Source: Altererythrobacter sp. | Lineage (GTDB): Bacteria; Pseudomonadota; Alphaproteobacteria; Sphingomonadales; Sphingomonadaceae | Assembly: GCA_031178065.1 (NCBI GenBank) | Contig: JAPSJS010000002.1 | Location: forward strand, 62,001 to 126,000 | Direction: 5' to 3' | DNA length: 64,000 nucleotides | In this document: piece by piece, positions 52,004 to 60,428 of the stretch | Layout of the letters: each line of letters opens with the position of its first letter | Numbering within the stretch: position 1 is the stretch's first letter | Notes under the pieces: model-generated | Told to the model about the DNA's origin: nothing | What the model saw: only the letters and a program-made list of their open reading frames with translations | The model's database searches: none | Translations under genes and position numbers: made by a program

Positions 52004-53407
52004 ATGACCTACAACTTCGACCCCACCATTCTGCGCGAGTACGATATCCGCGGCATCATCGGTGAAACGCTCGGTCCCGATGATGCGCGCGCGATCGGCC
52101 GCAGCTTTGCCACCCTTCTGCGCGAGGCCGGCGGAACCAAGGTCGCGGTCGGCTACGACGGCCGAGTAAGCTCGCCGACCTTGGAGCACGCGTTGATCGA
52201 GGGGCTCACGGCGAGCGGGTGCGATGTCGTGCGGGTCGGCATGGGGCCGACGCCGATGCTCTACTACGCCGAAGCTTCAGCCGAAGAGGTACATGGCGGC
52301 ATTCAGATAACCGGCAGCCACAACCCCCCCAACTACAACGGCTTCAAGATGGTCTTTCAGGGCCGGCCGTTCTTCGGGGAGGACATCCAGCGGCTCGGCC
52401 GCGTCGCTGCGGACGGTGCCTGGCGCGATGGGACCGGCACGGTCGAGGATCGTGCGATTCTGGAGGAGTATATCGAGCGGCTGCTCACCGGCCTCGGCGG
52501 GGTGGAGCCTGCCGCCCTCGAGGGGCTGCGCGTCGGCTGGGACGCCGGCAACGGCGCCGCCGGGCCCGCGCTGGAGGCGCTCGCCGCCCGCCTCCCTGGC
52601 GAGCATCACCTCCTCTACACCGATGTCGACGGCGACTTTCCCAATCATCATCCCGATCCCACAGTCGAAGCGAATCTGTCAGACCTGCGCGCGCTCGTTG
52701 CCGAGAAGAACCTCGACTTCGGCATCGCGTTCGACGGCGACGGTGACCGCATCGGCGCGATCGACGGCGAAGGCCGCGTGATCTGGGGCGATCAACTACT
52801 GATGATTTACGCCGAGGACCTCCTCGCAAGACTACCTAATGCGACGGTAATCGCGGACGTGAAAGCCAGCCGCGCGCTGTTCGACCACGTCGCGCAGCAT
52901 GGCGGGACGCCGGTGATGTGGAAGACCGGCCATTCGCTGATCAAGTCCAAGATGAAGGAAACCGGCGCGCCGCTCGCGGGCGAGATGAGCGGGCACGTGT
53001 TCTTCGCCGACGATTACTACGGCTACGACGATGCGCTCTATGCGGGCGTCCGCCTGCTCGCCGCGAGCGCCCGGCTCGGCCGCTCCGTGACCGAGCTGCG
53101 CGGCGCCATGCCGGCCATGGTCAACACGCCCGAGATGCGCTTCCAGGTCGACGAGACGCGCAAGTTCGCCGCGATCGACGAGGTCAGGGCGCGATTGGCG
53201 GACAGCCCGGCGGACGTCGACGGCACCGATGGAGTGCGCGTGACCACCGCGGACGGCTGGTGGCTGCTGCGCGCCTCCAACACGCAGGATGTCCTCGTCG
53301 CCCGCGCCGAAAGCGAGAGCGAGGAAGGTCTGGAGCGCCTGATGGCGCAGATCGATGAACAGCTCGCGCTTTCGGGCCTCGAACGCGGGGCACAGGCGGG
53401 GCACTAG
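52004..53407 (+). CDS. Phosphomannomutase/phosphoglucomutase
   Basis: 467 residues of the alpha-D-phosphohexomutase family (AlgC/PgmG-like). The N-terminus FDPTILREYDIRGIIGETL is characteristic. The catalytic serine is in QITGSHNPPNYNGFKM (about S105), the metal loop is FDGDGDRIGAID, the sugar loop is GEMSGHVFF, and the C-terminal phosphate-binding region includes WWLLRASNTQD. It interconverts mannose-6-P/mannose-1-P and glucose-6-P/glucose-1-P for envelope polysaccharides. It is co-transcribed with mipZ and the J-protein by spacing. Confidence 0.95.
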   Translation: MTYNFDPTILREYDIRGIIGETLGPDDARAIGRSFATLLREAGGTKVAVGYDGRVSSPTLEHALIEGLTASGCDVVRVGMGPTPMLYYAEASAEEVHGGIQITGSHNPPNYNGFKMVFQGRPFFGEDIQRLGRVAADGAWRDGTGTVEDRAILEEYIERLLTGLGGVEPAALEGLRVGWDAGNGAAGPALEALAARLPGEHHLLYTDVDGDFPNHHPDPTVEANLSDLRALVAEKNLDFGIAFDGDGDRIGAIDGEGRVIWGDQLLMIYAEDLLARLPNATVIADVKASRALFDHVAQHGGTPVMWKTGHSLIKSKMKETGAPLAGEMSGHVFFADDYYGYDDALYAGVRLLAASARLGRSVTELRGAMPAMVNTPEMRFQVDETRKFAAIDEVRARLADSPADVDGTDGVRVTTADGWWLLRASNTQDVLVARAESESEEGLERLMAQIDEQLALSGLERGAQAGH

Positions 53408-53429
53408 ATCCCGTAGGGAGGGGGGAACG

Positions 53430-54266
53430 ATGAAGAACGGTATTCGGGCGGCGATCATGCTGTTTGCGGCCGCGCCCGCGCTTGCGCAGGATGACAGCCA
53501 GCCGCCGGCGGACGCATCGCAGGACATGGAGGCGCTCGCGTCCGCATTCGGCGAGATGTTCCCGGCCGAACCCCTCACGCCCGAGCAGGAAGCGCGCCTG
53601 CCGATGGCCCAGGCCGTGGTCGCGCATATCTTTCCCCCTGGCACCTACGCGCGGATGATGGATGAGATGATGGGGCCGATGATGGATTCGGTCCTCGGTT
53701 CCATGGCGCAAATTCCCGTTGCGCAGCTCGCCGCCATGGCGGGCCTGGAGCAGTCGCAGGTCGCCGCCATGGGCGAGGGGAAGCTGGGCGAGGTCATGGC
53801 CATCGTCGATCCCGTATACGAGCGCCGCAACGCGATCGCGTCGGACGTCATGATGGAGATGATGGGCGACGTGATGAAGCGGATCGAGCCGTCCTATCGC
53901 GAGGGGCTGGCGCGTGCCTATGCCGTGCGCTTCCCCCCGTCTGATCTCGCAGAGCTGGAGCGGTTCTTCCAGACGCCGGTGGGCAGTCGCTACGCGGCCG
54001 AATCGATGCTCATCTATGCCGACCCGCAGGTCATGTCCGCGATGAACGAAGTCATGCCCGCCGTGCTGGAGATGATGCCGGCGATGATGGAGCAGATGCA
54101 GCAGCGCATGGAGGGTCTTCCCGAGCCGCGCGCCTTGACCGACCTGAGCGATGCCGAGCTGCAGCGATTGTCGGAGCTGCTGGGCGTGCCGCCGGAGGAG
54201 CTGCGCGCCAACGCGGCGGATAGCGAGGCTGCCGTGGAAGGCGAAGCGATTGGCGACGGCGTGTGA
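53430..54266 (+). CDS. Met-rich secreted DUF2059 protein
   Basis: 278 residues from the ATG at 53430, which has GGGAGGGGGG upstream. Signal peptide MKNGIRAAIMLFAAAPALAQ. The C-terminal half resembles DUF2059 (EGLARAYAVRFPPSDLAELERFFQTPVGSRYAAESM). About 30 residues are methionine, clustered in YARMMDEMMGPMMDSVLGSM, DVMMEMMGDVMK and VLEMMPAMMEQMQQRM. Such clusters could bind copper or act as an oxidant sink, but that is speculation. Function of DUF2059 is unknown. A hairpin follows the stop. Confidence 0.85.
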   Translation: MKNGIRAAIMLFAAAPALAQDDSQPPADASQDMEALASAFGEMFPAEPLTPEQEARLPMAQAVVAHIFPPGTYARMMDEMMGPMMDSVLGSMAQIPVAQLAAMAGLEQSQVAAMGEGKLGEVMAIVDPVYERRNAIASDVMMEMMGDVMKRIEPSYREGLARAYAVRFPPSDLAELERFFQTPVGSRYAAESMLIYADPQVMSAMNEVMPAVLEMMPAMMEQMQQRMEGLPEPRALTDLSDAELQRLSELLGVPPEELRANAADSEAAVEGEAIGDGV

Positions 54267-54271
54267 TGCAA

Positions 54272-54299
54272 GAAGGGCCCGGACGCTGCCGGGCCCTTC
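54272..54299. terminator. Bidirectional terminator-like hairpin
   Basis: Perfect 11-base stem GAAGGGCCCGG (54272-54282) with CCGGGCCCTTC (54289-54299), loop ACGCTG, between the convergent DUF2059 and BON genes. Short T-containing flanks only (GCTTCGG on plus, TTGC on minus). Confidence 0.6.
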
Positions 54300-54321
54300 G
54301 CTTCGGTAACGGCGAAGCAGA

Positions 54322-55197
54322 TCAGGCGCCGCTATCTTCGTCGAGCATCGTGCCGGCGTTCTCGTTGCGGTAGCTGCGCACGTTGACCCGCAGGTTGTTC
54401 TGCACGTGCCCGACACCGGACACGTCCTCCGCGCAGTCTTCCGCGCGGCGCTTGTCGAAGCGGCTGCCGACCGTGCCGTCGAGCGTCACTTCGCCGTTCT
54501 CGACCGACACCTGGATGCCGCTGGCATCGAGATCCCAGTCGTCGGTCAGCGCATCGCATACGTCCTCGAGGATGCGCTGGTCCGAACGGGTATAGTTGGC
54601 CGGGCCACGACCGCGGTGATCCATCCGCCGGCGGCGCGCGGCATCCTCGTCGCCGAACCAGCTTGCGACCTCGTCGCCCGCCCGATCCAGAAAGCCGCGA
54701 TCCTCATAACGATCGGTGAAGCCGCGGTGTGGTTCCGCATCGTAGGTGCCCGTCCCATAGGCGGCCGACATGCCGCCGAACCCGGCGCCGTATCCGCCGT
54801 AAGGCCGCCGGTTGCCGGCCGAGAAGTCGCCACCGCCCTGATCGCTTGAGGTGAAGCTGGCAAAACCGCGCCCCTCTCCGGTGTCGTAGCGCGCCGGGCC
54901 GTAGCTCGAGTGATAGCGGGACTGCTGGGCGCCGCGCCGGTCGTCATGCTCCTGCTCGCGCCAGCCGCGGTTCTGCGTGCCGGCGTAGCCGCGCTCCCGA
55001 TAATCGTCGCGGTAGCTGCGGCGTTCGCCCATCTGCCCGGCGAGCGGTTCCTCGTAGCGATCCTCGCGGTAGTCGGGCTGTCCATAGCGGTCGGCCTCGA
55101 ACTGGTCGGCCTGAGTGTAGTAATCCTCGCGGTCGTAGCTGCCGCGGCGCCTCTCGCCATATCGGTCGCCCGGGCGGTAGTCGTTCCTGTAAGCCAT
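54322..55197 (-). CDS. BON-domain protein with long disordered N-terminus
   Basis: 291 residues from the ATG at 55197, which is preceded by AGGAGA. No signal peptide is visible. Residues 1-~200 are very rich in Tyr, Arg, Asp and Gly (RNDYRPGDRYGERRRGSYD and similar) and are predicted to be disordered. Residues ~205-280 form one BON domain (RILEDVCDALTDDWDLDASGIQVSVENGEVTLDGTV...RAEDCAEDVSGVGHVQNNL). BON domains bind phospholipid or other envelope components; without a signal this protein may be cytoplasmic. A longer open frame upstream runs antisense to the helicase and is rejected. Confidence 0.88.
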   Translation of the reverse strand: MAYRNDYRPGDRYGERRRGSYDREDYYTQADQFEADRYGQPDYREDRYEEPLAGQMGERRSYRDDYRERGYAGTQNRGWREQEHDDRRGAQQSRYHSSYGPARYDTGEGRGFASFTSSDQGGGDFSAGNRRPYGGYGAGFGGMSAAYGTGTYDAEPHRGFTDRYEDRGFLDRAGDEVASWFGDEDAARRRRMDHRGRGPANYTRSDQRILEDVCDALTDDWDLDASGIQVSVENGEVTLDGTVGSRFDKRRAEDCAEDVSGVGHVQNNLRVNVRSYRNENAGTMLDEDSGA

Positions 55198-55416
55198 CGG
55201 TCTCTCCTGAAGTTCTCGGGGAAGCTCCGGCGCGGCGCCTGGAGGACGGCCGCGTCGCCCTGCTGCATGAAATGAATGCGCGAGCGCACGGATCGTTGCC
55301 CGGCCGGGCGCATGCGGACCGCACTTCGGCGATGGTGCTCGGCGCAGTCGCCGGAACCTTTCGCATCGCGCAAGAATCTGGTGCAGTGGAAGCCATGCAC
55401 GACCGTCGTTCCGCAC

Positions 55417-57873
55417 ATGCCTGAAGCGCAGATCCCGCCCGAGATCGCGGCGTGGTTCGACGCGCGCGGCTGGCGGGTGCGGCGGCATCAGGCGGATATG
55501 CTGACAGCGAGCGCGGCGGGGCGGCACGCGCTGCTCGTGGCCGACACGGGGGCGGGCAAAACGCTTGCGGGTTTCCTGCCGACGCTGGCGGACTTCTGCC
55601 CATCGCGGCTCGCCGGCGCCGCGCCGCCGGAGGGACTGCACACGCTCTACGTCTCGCCGCTCAAGGCGCTCGCACACGACGTGCAGCGCAATCTCCTCGC
55701 CCCGGTGGACGAGATGGGCCTGCCGCTGCGGATCGAGACGCGCAGCGGCGATACCCCTGCCGACCGCAAGAAGCGCCAGCGCGGCCGCCCGCCGCATATC
55801 CTGCTGACCACGCCCGAATCGCTTTCGCTGCTGCTCAGCTATCCGGAGAGCTTCGCGATGTTCGCCGGGCTGAAGCGGGTGGTGATCGACGAGGTCCATG
55901 CGTTCGCGACCGGCAAGCGCGGCGATCTGCTCGCGCTGTCGCTGGCGCGGCTGCAGGCGATCGCGCCGGCGATGCAGCGCGCGGCGCTCTCGGCCACCGT
56001 CGCCGATCCCGAAGGATTCCGCGAATGGCTTGCTCCGTGGGGGGAGATCGATTCGGTCGCGCTGGTCGAGGGGGAGAAGGGCGCGCCGCCGGAGGTCGAG
56101 ATCCTGCTGCCGGAAGAGGAGCGCGTGCCGTGGGGCGGGCATGCAGGGCGCTGGGCGATCCCCCAGCTCTACGACGAGATCCGCCGCAACCGGACGACGC
56201 TGGTCTTCACCAACACGCGTTTTCTCGCCGAGTTCGTGTTCCAGCTCCTGTGGGACGTCAATGAAGACAATCTGCCGATCGGCATTCACCACGGCTCGCT
56301 GTCGAAGGAGGCACGGCGCAAGGTCGAAGGGGCGATGGCGCGCGGCGAATTGCGCGCGCTGGTCGCCACCGCCAGCCTCGACCTCGGCGTCGACTGGGGG
56401 GACATCGACTGCGTCGTGCAAATGGGCGCGCCCAAGGGCTCCTCGCGCCTGCTCCAGCGCATCGGGCGGGCGAATCACCGGCTAGACCAGCCGAGCCGCG
56501 CGATCCTTGTGCCCGGCAACCGCTTCGAGTTTCTGGAGGCGACCGCGGCCAAGGATGCGGTCGATCAGGGGCAGCGCGACGGCGAGGACTTCCGGCCGGG
56601 CGGACTCGACGTGCTGGCGCAGCATGTCATGGCTTGCGCCTGCGCCGCGCCGTTCGACGAGGCGGACCTGCTGGCGGAAGTGCGCGCATCGCTTGCCTAC
56701 GCCTGGGTGGACGAGGCCGTATGGCAGCGCGTGCTCGGCTTCGTCGAGAACGGCGGCTACGCGCTGCGGGCATACGACCGGTTCAAGCGCATCGTCCGGG
56801 ACCGGAACGGCGTCTGGCGCCTGACCCACCCCGAACATGCGCAGCGGCACCGGATGAATGCCGGGATCATCGTCGATTCGGAAATGCTCACGGTGCGCTT
56901 CCGCAATGGCCGCCAGCTCGGCAAAGTGGAGGAGCGCTTCGCCGCCTCGCTATCGCCGGGCGATACGTTCTTCTTCGCCGGCATGAGTCTCGAGGTCGAG
57001 CGGGTCAAGGACATGGAAGTCACCGTACGCGCCGCGAAGAAATCCGCCACCATCCCTTCCTACGGCGGACAGCGGCTGCCGCTGACCACGCATCTGGCCG
57101 AGCGGGTGCAGGCGATGCTGGTCGATCGCGCGGGCTGGGCGCGCTTCCCCGACGACGTGCGCGAATGGCTCGAAGTACAGGACTGGCGCAGCCGCCTGCC
57201 GGGGCCGGGCGAGCTGATGGTCGAAAGCTTCCCGCATGCGAAGAAGCACTACAGCGTCTATTACACATTCGAAGGGTGGAACGCGAACCAGAGCCTCGGC
57301 ATGCTGATCACGCGGCGGATGGAGTATCGTGGGCTGCTGCCCGGCGGTTTCGTCGCCAACGACTATTCGCTTGCGGTCTGGGGCCTGAAGCCGGTCGCCG
57401 ATCCCGCGCCGCTGCTGTCTCCCGACATCCTCGCACACGAGTTCGTCGACTGGGTGCAGGAATCGCATCTGCTGCGCCGCGCATTCCGCGAAGTCGCGGT
57501 GATCGCTGGGCTTGTCGAGCGGCAACACCCAGGCAAGCGCAAGACCGGCAAGCAGGTCACGTTCTCGACCGACCTGATCTATGACGTGCTGCGCAAGTAT
57601 GAGCCTGATCACGTCCTGCTCGAGGCTGCCTGGGCCGACGCACGCGCGCGCCTGACCGATGTCGGGCGCCTCGCGAGCCTGCTCGAACGGTCGGCCGAGC
57701 AGCTGGTGCATGTCGAACTCGACCGCGTCAGCCCGCTGGCCGTGCCGGTGATGACCATGATCGGGCGCGAGGCGCTACCGCAGGGCTCGGTGGACGAAGA
57801 GCTCCTTCTGGAGGCGGAGAGCCTCGCCGCCGCCGCGATGCGGGTGGATGCGGCGGAAGACGAGGCAGACTAG
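55417..57873 (+). CDS. Lhr-type DEXH helicase (ligase-associated DNA damage response type)
   Basis: 818 residues from the ATG at 55417 (MPEAQIPPEIAAWFDARGW). Superfamily 2 helicase: RRHQADML (Q-like motif), VADTGAGKTLAGF (Walker A, 44-49), IDEVHAFATGKRGDLLALSL (DEVH, about 158), SATVADP, FTNTRFLAEF, TASLDLGVDWGDID and LLQRIGRANHRLD. The Lhr-specific winged-helix/beta regions and C-terminal domain follow. The length fits the short, ligase-associated subgroup. The usual partner genes (ATP-dependent ligase, exonuclease, PdeM phosphoesterase) are not next to it. It probably acts in DNA repair. Confidence 0.92.
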   Translation: MPEAQIPPEIAAWFDARGWRVRRHQADMLTASAAGRHALLVADTGAGKTLAGFLPTLADFCPSRLAGAAPPEGLHTLYVSPLKALAHDVQRNLLAPVDEMGLPLRIETRSGDTPADRKKRQRGRPPHILLTTPESLSLLLSYPESFAMFAGLKRVVIDEVHAFATGKRGDLLALSLARLQAIAPAMQRAALSATVADPEGFREWLAPWGEIDSVALVEGEKGAPPEVEILLPEEERVPWGGHAGRWAIPQLYDEIRRNRTTLVFTNTRFLAEFVFQLLWDVNEDNLPIGIHHGSLSKEARRKVEGAMARGELRALVATASLDLGVDWGDIDCVVQMGAPKGSSRLLQRIGRANHRLDQPSRAILVPGNRFEFLEATAAKDAVDQGQRDGEDFRPGGLDVLAQHVMACACAAPFDEADLLAEVRASLAYAWVDEAVWQRVLGFVENGGYALRAYDRFKRIVRDRNGVWRLTHPEHAQRHRMNAGIIVDSEMLTVRFRNGRQLGKVEERFAASLSPGDTFFFAGMSLEVERVKDMEVTVRAAKKSATIPSYGGQRLPLTTHLAERVQAMLVDRAGWARFPDDVREWLEVQDWRSRLPGPGELMVESFPHAKKHYSVYYTFEGWNANQSLGMLITRRMEYRGLLPGGFVANDYSLAVWGLKPVADPAPLLSPDILAHEFVDWVQESHLLRRAFREVAVIAGLVERQHPGKRKTGKQVTFSTDLIYDVLRKYEPDHVLLEAAWADARARLTDVGRLASLLERSAEQLVHVELDRVSPLAVPVMTMIGREALPQGSVDEELLLEAESLAAAAMRVDAAEDEAD

Positions 57874-57886
57874 GACCAGCGCCGGC

Positions 57887-58303
57887 TTAGCGCGCGGCGA
57901 AAGTCCGGTACTTTTCGTTGCCGACGAAACCGAACCGGGTGATCCCCGCCGCTTCGATCGCGTGCAGCGTGCGTGCCGAGGCATCGTAGCTCGCCTGCGA
58001 CACCGGTTCGAACTGCAGCTCCGGCTCCACGGGCATGCGCCGGGTTTCCGCCAGCAGTGCGCCGAGCTGCGCATGGTTCACAGTGCTGCCGTTCCACAGG
58101 ATTCGATCGCCGCCGTCGACCACGATGCGGTTCTTCACCTTGTCGATATCGGGACAGTCGGCGCAATCGCGCGGCAGGTCGACCTCGACCGAATGCGTCG
58201 CGGCCGGGATCGTGATCACGAACATGATCAGGAGGACGAGCATCACGTCTATCAGCGGAGTGGTATTGATTTCGCCCAGGGGGCGGCTGTCGGGCGCTGG
58301 CAT
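57887..58303 (-). CDS. ExbD/TolR-family protein (third copy)
   Basis: 138 residues from the ATG at 58303. The N-terminal INTTPLIDVMLVLLIMFVIT segment is the single membrane helix with the proton-pathway aspartate of ExbD. The periplasmic part has CADCPDIDKVKNRIVVDGGDRILWNGS and ends GFVGNEKYRTFAAR. It is clearly a diverged sister of the 58440 gene (shared RILWNG/EILWNG and FGFVGNEKYRTF endings). It lies downstream of a good terminator, so it may be expressed separately from tonB-exbB-exbD-exbD. Confidence 0.92.
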   Translation of the reverse strand: MPAPDSRPLGEINTTPLIDVMLVLLIMFVITIPAATHSVEVDLPRDCADCPDIDKVKNRIVVDGGDRILWNGSTVNHAQLGALLAETRRMPVEPELQFEPVSQASYDASARTLHAIEAAGITRFGFVGNEKYRTFAAR

Positions 58304-58386
58304 CGCACATCTCCCACAGTGAGGTGATATCATACCATGATGCGATGCGGTAGCCAAGTGCGCTCGCCGCTGTGGCGCGCACAACG

Positions 58387-58416
58387 AAAAAGGGGGCGGA
58401 TCGCTCCGCCCCCTTT
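58387..58416 (-). terminator. Intrinsic terminator between the second and third exbD genes
   Basis: Stem AAGGGGGCGGA (58390-58400) with TCCGCCCCCTT (58405-58415) and TCGC loop. On the minus strand the stem runs into TTTTT (58391-58387). It follows the stop of the 58440 gene by 24 bases. Confidence 0.85.
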
Positions 58417-58439
58417 CGGTGTTCGTTCGTGCGTTCGGA

Positions 58440-58895
58440 TCAGCCGATCGGGTTGCCCGGCCCGCCAGTGTTGAACGTCCGGTACTTCTCGTTGCCGACG
58501 AAGCCGAACTTGGTCACGCCGGAAACCTTAATGATGTTCAGCACCTTGGCCGAGAGATCGTAGCTTGCGAACTGCTCGGGCTCGAACTGCAGCTCGGGCT
58601 CGGGCTGCATCGCCTTGCTGATCTCGAGATTGCGGACCAGTTCGCTTTGATCGATCGCGCTGCCGTTCCAGAGAATCTCGCCCATCTGAGTGATGACGAT
58701 CTTGTTCTTCACCGGATCGATCGGTTCCTCCGGCGGATTGGGGTTCGGCGCGGGAAGATCGATGTCGACCGAGTGCGTCGCAACCGGGATCGTGATGATA
58801 AACATGATGAGGAGCACGAGCATGACGTCGATCAGCGGCGTCGTGTTCATCTCCATCATCGGGGTGCCGTCGTCGCGGCCGCCTGACATTGCCAT
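58440..58895 (-). CDS. exbD: Biopolymer transporter ExbD (second copy)
   Basis: 151 residues. MEMNTTPLIDVMLVLLIMFIITIPVATHSVDIDLP holds the single transmembrane helix with the essential aspartate. The periplasmic domain is NP-rich at its start (PAPNPNPPEEPIDP) and ends EKYRTFNTGGPGNPIG. It works with ExbB to convert proton motive force into TonB motion. It lies 35 bases downstream of the first exbD, which suggests one message, and ends at a terminator. Confidence 0.94.
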   Translation of the reverse strand: MAMSGGRDDGTPMMEMNTTPLIDVMLVLLIMFIITIPVATHSVDIDLPAPNPNPPEEPIDPVKNKIVITQMGEILWNGSAIDQSELVRNLEISKAMQPEPELQFEPEQFASYDLSAKVLNIIKVSGVTKFGFVGNEKYRTFNTGGPGNPIG

Positions 58896-58930
58896 GGTGG
58901 GCTACTCCTGAATTCTATCCGCGGACCGGA

Positions 58931-59464
58931 TCACGCGTTCGGATCGACCGGGTTCGAGATGAAGCCGATCGTAGGATAACCGGCCGCCTGGACGTTGTAG
59001 ATCGCACCCGCGACGCACCGCCACGGGGCGTTCACGTCGCCGCGGATGTGGACCTGCGGGATCTTGTCGGGATCCTCCATGATGGCCTCGGGGCCACCGG
59101 CGCGCTGCACGATCGCGTCGAGCCGTTCAAACGCCCGATCGTAGAGTTCCTGCGAATCCACGGGGGTCGTGTTGTTGAAGTAAACCCGGCACTCGCCTTC
59201 GCGCGAGGCGCCCTCGAAACCCGGTTCGCCTGCGCTGCGGCCGCCGACATCGGTCGTGCTCACGGTGAGCTGCAGATTCTCGACCTTGTCCTTGGATTCG
59301 GTCGACTCGATCACTGGGATGCGGAGCTTTTCGATCGTCTGGATCGCAACCGGCACCGCGATGAGGAAGATGATGAGAAGCACCAGCATCACGTCCACGA
59401 GCGGCGTGGTGTTGATCTCCGACATCGGCCTTTCGTCGCCGCCGCCTCCCGTCGAAATCGCCAT
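58931..59464 (-). CDS. exbD: Biopolymer transporter ExbD (first copy)
   Basis: 177 residues. It opens MAISTGGGGDERPMSEINTTPLVDVMLVLLIIFLIAVPVAIQ, the ExbD helix with its aspartate. The periplasmic part is longer than in the other two copies and contains ESTESKDKVENLQLTVSTT, a Cys in GECRVYFNNT and VHIRGDVNAPWRCVAGAIYNVQ. It follows exbB with 76 bases in between that hold a hairpin. Having two different ExbD proteins in one cluster is common in some alphaproteobacteria; the complex may contain a mixed ExbD dimer. Confidence 0.94.
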   Translation of the reverse strand: MAISTGGGGDERPMSEINTTPLVDVMLVLLIIFLIAVPVAIQTIEKLRIPVIESTESKDKVENLQLTVSTTDVGGRSAGEPGFEGASREGECRVYFNNTTPVDSQELYDRAFERLDAIVQRAGGPEAIMEDPDKIPQVHIRGDVNAPWRCVAGAIYNVQAAGYPTIGFISNPVDPNA

Positions 59465-59497
59465 GGCTATATCCTATCCAACTTGTCTATTTCGGAG

Positions 59498-59533
59498 GTG
59501 ATGCCGGGCCGGCCGCAGCCGACCCGGCATCAC
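59498..59533. other. Intercistronic hairpin between exbB and the first exbD
   Basis: Perfect 11-base stem GTGATGCCGGG (59498-59508) with CCCGGCATCAC (59523-59533), 14-base loop. No T-run follows on the minus strand, so it may protect or partly attenuate the message rather than end it. Confidence 0.55.
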
Positions 59534-59540
59534 GGCTCTA

Positions 59541-60350
59541 TCAGCGCTTCGTCGTGGTGGTCGTCGTGGCCGCGCCCGGGACCGGCTTGGTTGCCGGCGC
59601 GGTTGCCGCAGCCTTGCCCGCCTGCTGGGTCGACGCCTTGGTCATCACCGCCGGCTTCACCGCACCCTTGGAATTGATGTTCGCGAGGATGTCGGTCGAG
59701 AAGCCCGAAAGCAGCTCGGCGATACGCTTGTTGCGGCTCTGCAGCCAGTTGTAGGCGAGCACCGCGGGAACGGCGACGAGCAGACCGATGGCGGTCATGA
59801 TCAGCGCTTCACCGACCGGGCCGGCGACCTTGTCGATCGAGGCCGAACCGGCGATGCCGATGTTGATCAGCGCGCGGTAGATGCCGATAACGGTACCGAG
59901 CAGACCGACGAACGGCGCGGTCGCACCCACAGTCGCGAGGAACGGCAGGCCGCCCGCGAGCTTGGAGTTGATCGACGCTTCCGAACGCGCCAGCGAGCCG
60001 TGCAGCCAGTCGTGCGCTTCGAGGCTGTCGGTCATCTTGCTGTGCGCATCTTCGGCGGCGAGGCCGTCGTCGACGAGCTGGCGCCATGCGCTGTTCTTGT
60101 CGAGCTTGGTCGCGCCTTCGCGAAGGGTACCCGCACGCCAGAACTGGCTGCGCACGTTTTTGTACTCGTTGAAAATCTTCCGCTGCTCGAGCAGCTTGGT
60201 AATCAGGATGTAGAACGATCCGACCGACATGATGACGAGCACGCCGAAGATCGACCAGGCGATCACGCCGCCCTGGTTCATGGCTTCCATGAAGCCGAAG
60301 GAGTTCTGCGGTGCGGCCTCTCCGGCGGCGGCAAGAAGTTCGATAAGCAT
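59541..60350 (-). CDS. exbB: MotA/TolQ/ExbB proton channel family protein
   Basis: 269 residues with an N-terminal extension and three membrane helices: GGVIAWSIFGVLVIMSVGSFYIL near 30-50, then FLATVGATAPFVGLLGTVIGIYRALI and GEALIMTAIGLLVAVPAVLAYNW. The last two carry the conserved ExbB channel motifs. A low-complexity Ala/Thr/Pro tail (KAAATAPATKPVPGAATTTTTTKR) ends the protein. It forms the stator that powers TonB together with ExbD. GAGAGGAC precedes the start. It is downstream of tonB, separated by a strong hairpin. Confidence 0.95.
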   Translation of the reverse strand: MLIELLAAAGEAAPQNSFGFMEAMNQGGVIAWSIFGVLVIMSVGSFYILITKLLEQRKIFNEYKNVRSQFWRAGTLREGATKLDKNSAWRQLVDDGLAAEDAHSKMTDSLEAHDWLHGSLARSEASINSKLAGGLPFLATVGATAPFVGLLGTVIGIYRALINIGIAGSASIDKVAGPVGEALIMTAIGLLVAVPAVLAYNWLQSRNKRIAELLSGFSTDILANINSKGAVKPAVMTKASTQQAGKAAATAPATKPVPGAATTTTTTKR

Positions 60351-60393
60351 TGCGAAAGTCCTCTCAGAAAGAAGCAGTTTGGGAAGGAGTGTT

Positions 60394-60420
60394 CCGCCGC
60401 CGCGCCCGGCGCGGCGGCGG
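60394..60420. other. Intercistronic hairpin between tonB and exbB
   Basis: A 27-base near-perfect palindrome: CCGCCGCCGCGCC (60394-60406) and GGCGCGGCGGCGG (60408-60420) around one base. It starts 8 bases after the tonB stop, reading on the minus strand. It is very stable and has no T-run, so it probably stabilises the tonB transcript 3' end or dampens read-through into exbB. Confidence 0.6.
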
Positions 60421-60428
60421 GAAAACAG

